This document shows positions 63,125 through 64,000 of a stretch of DNA of 64,000 nucleotides, piece after piece (the first letter of the stretch is position 1; every line of letters starts with the position of its first letter). The DNA is taken from NCBI GenBank assembly GCA_902705865.1, contig CACSIO010000012.1, positions 372,001-436,000 on the forward strand, written 5' to 3'. Both the position numbers and the translations under genes were made by a program. The notes under the pieces were generated by a model that was not told where the DNA came from, ran no database searches, and saw only the letters and a program-made list of their open reading frames with translations. The stretch comes from BD1-7 clade bacterium. Its GTDB lineage: Bacteria > Pseudomonadota > Gammaproteobacteria > Pseudomonadales > DT-91.

Positions 63125-63784
63125 ATGGATCCGTTTTATCAAAATATTGCATCATTTCCGACAGTGCTTTTCAGTTTTGTCTTGATCATCTGTGTGTTGT
63201 TTTGGCTCGTTGCAGTATTAGGTTTTATCGATATTGACGCGTTGGATATCGATCTACCTGACAGTGATTTCGATATTAATCCGGAAAACGATCACCTGAC
63301 TTCGCCAGACGCATTGGCGGGGATACTCATGCGTTTTGGCCTGAACGGTGTGCCGTTTACCGTAATTGTGACCTTTATTGCACTTTTTGGCTGGCTGCTC
63401 AGTTACTATGCAGTGCACTTTTTGTTTCCGTTTGTGCCTGATGGTTGGATGCGATACTCGGCAGGGTTGCCGGTATTGCTGATAGCGCTGGTTGTATCGA
63501 TGTTGATCACGGCGCAAGTGATCAAGCCGTTACGGCGGTTTTTTAAGCGTGTTGAACAAAGTGCTGAAAAAATCGTTCTCGGGCGAACGGGTGTCGTACG
63601 AAGTACGCGTGTGGACGATACCTTTGGTGAAGTGCAGGTTAACGACAATGGTGCCGACTTGCTTCTTCGAGTGCGTGCCATGGGTGACGAGACGTTTAAG
63701 CGAGGTGATCGGGTGGTGTTGCTGGAGTACCTAGCGGCAGAAAACCTGTACCGTGTGATTTCCGAAAAAGAGTTTCGGATGTAA
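63125..63784 (+). CDS. YqiJ-like membrane protein with OB-fold (NfeD-like)
   Basis: Protein of about 219 aa. It has one N-terminal helix (TVLFSFVLIICVLFWLVAVL), an Asp-rich segment (FIDIDALDIDLPDSDFDIN), two further helices (FTVIVTFIALFGWLLSYYAV and PVLLIALVVSMLITAQVIK) and a C-terminal OB-fold domain (VLGRTGVVRSTRVDDTFGEV onward), the layout of YqiJ/NfeD-type partners of flotillins. ATG 63125 fits the family N-terminus; in-frame starts at 63074 (ATG) and 63098 (TTG, with GGGGAGG 5 nt upstream) are alternatives. It is followed by a probable flotillin gene, as expected. Confidence 0.8.
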   Translation: MDPFYQNIASFPTVLFSFVLIICVLFWLVAVLGFIDIDALDIDLPDSDFDINPENDHLTSPDALAGILMRFGLNGVPFTVIVTFIALFGWLLSYYAVHFLFPFVPDGWMRYSAGLPVLLIALVVSMLITAQVIKPLRRFFKRVEQSAEKIVLGRTGVVRSTRVDDTFGEVQVNDNGADLLLRVRAMGDETFKRGDRVVLLEYLAAENLYRVISEKEFRM

Positions 63785-63906
63785 GTCGAATTTTTTGAAT
63801 GATGGGTCTTGCAGCGAGTGCGTCGACATTTCGAGTTGTGCGCGCTGAACAGTGGCTCAGTTCTGATTGCTAAAAATAAAGTTGAAGGATCTTCTGGAGT
63901 AAAAAT

Positions 63907-64000
63907 ATGGCTGATGTGTCTGTTATTGGTCCGCTCGTTATGGGCGTGGTTATCTGTTTTGTTGTTTTAATGGCGCTGGCAGCGCTGTTTAAATCTTTTT
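63907..64000 (+). CDS. Probable flotillin (YqiK-like), 5' end only
   Basis: A start codon with GGAG 8 nt upstream opens a frame that runs off the window end. The 31 visible residues are a hydrophobic N-terminal helix (IGPLVMGVVICFVVLMALAA) without charge, as in the membrane anchor of YqiK-type flotillins. The identity rests mainly on its place after the YqiJ-like gene. Confidence 0.5.
   Translation, partial: MADVSVIGPLVMGVVICFVVLMALAALFKSF

Overview
The window reads as chromosome of a gammaproteobacterium, most like the Pseudomonadales / Cellvibrionales / Oceanospirillales group, probably free-living and perhaps marine. The main reason is the gene order leuC-leuD-leuB-asd-usg-fimV-truA-trpF-trpB-trpA-accD-folC-SPOR(dedD)-cvpA-purF-metZ (about 23.9-43.4 kb). 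It matches the Pseudomonas-type order, including a LysR gene divergent from leuC and MetZ after PurF, with trpBA added between trpF and accD. No tRNA, rRNA, CRISPR array, prophage or replication origin was seen. Genus is not resolvable by reading.

Region 1 (0-11.5 kb, accessory): a cytochrome b561; a cytochrome P450 divergent from a TetR regulator; an MFS exporter divergent from an AraC regulator, with a 21-bp-spaced direct repeat between them; an EamA permease; a cluster of two SAM methyltransferases and an EcsC-family protein; a secreted YncE-like beta-propeller; and a decayed IS1595-type transposase. Region 2 (11.9-23.8 kb): an RstA/RstB-like two-component pair whose halves are separated by an oppositely oriented S41-peptidase lipoprotein; a ferredoxin-type sulfite/nitrite reductase overlapping a DUF934 gene; a luciferase-like (F420-class) oxidoreductase; a TIGR03792-like protein; a DUF1302 outer-membrane protein; and the LysR regulator.

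Region 3 (23.9-43.4 kb, core): leucine biosynthesis, aspartate-semialdehyde dehydrogenase and its catalytically dead homologue, the polar hub protein FimV, pseudouridine synthase TruA, the last tryptophan steps, acetyl-CoA carboxylase beta, folylpolyglutamate synthase, a SPOR protein, CvpA, PurF and MetZ. Tight spacing and stop/start overlaps (trpF/trpB, accD/folC) show polycistronic units. Region 4 (43.6-52.6 kb): the MoxR-DUF58-TgpA transglutaminase operon; an ABC1 kinase-like gene followed by a SnoaL-like protein and an MtfA-like zinc peptidase carrying a SEC-C tail; an FAD oxidoreductase; and a second EamA permease.

Region 5 (52.7-59.4 kb, minus strand) is the most unusual part: a 248-aa outer-membrane barrel overlaps by 4 bp a 1724-aa lipoprotein made of about 19 bacterial Ig-like (BIG2) repeats, followed after 85 bp by a second outer-membrane barrel. 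It looks like a dedicated cell-surface module. Region 6 (59.5-64 kb): a DMP19/DUF4375-like protein, a GT-C glycosyltransferase, small membrane and DUF5062-like proteins, and a YqiJ-like OB-fold protein followed by the truncated start of a probable flotillin gene at the window edge.
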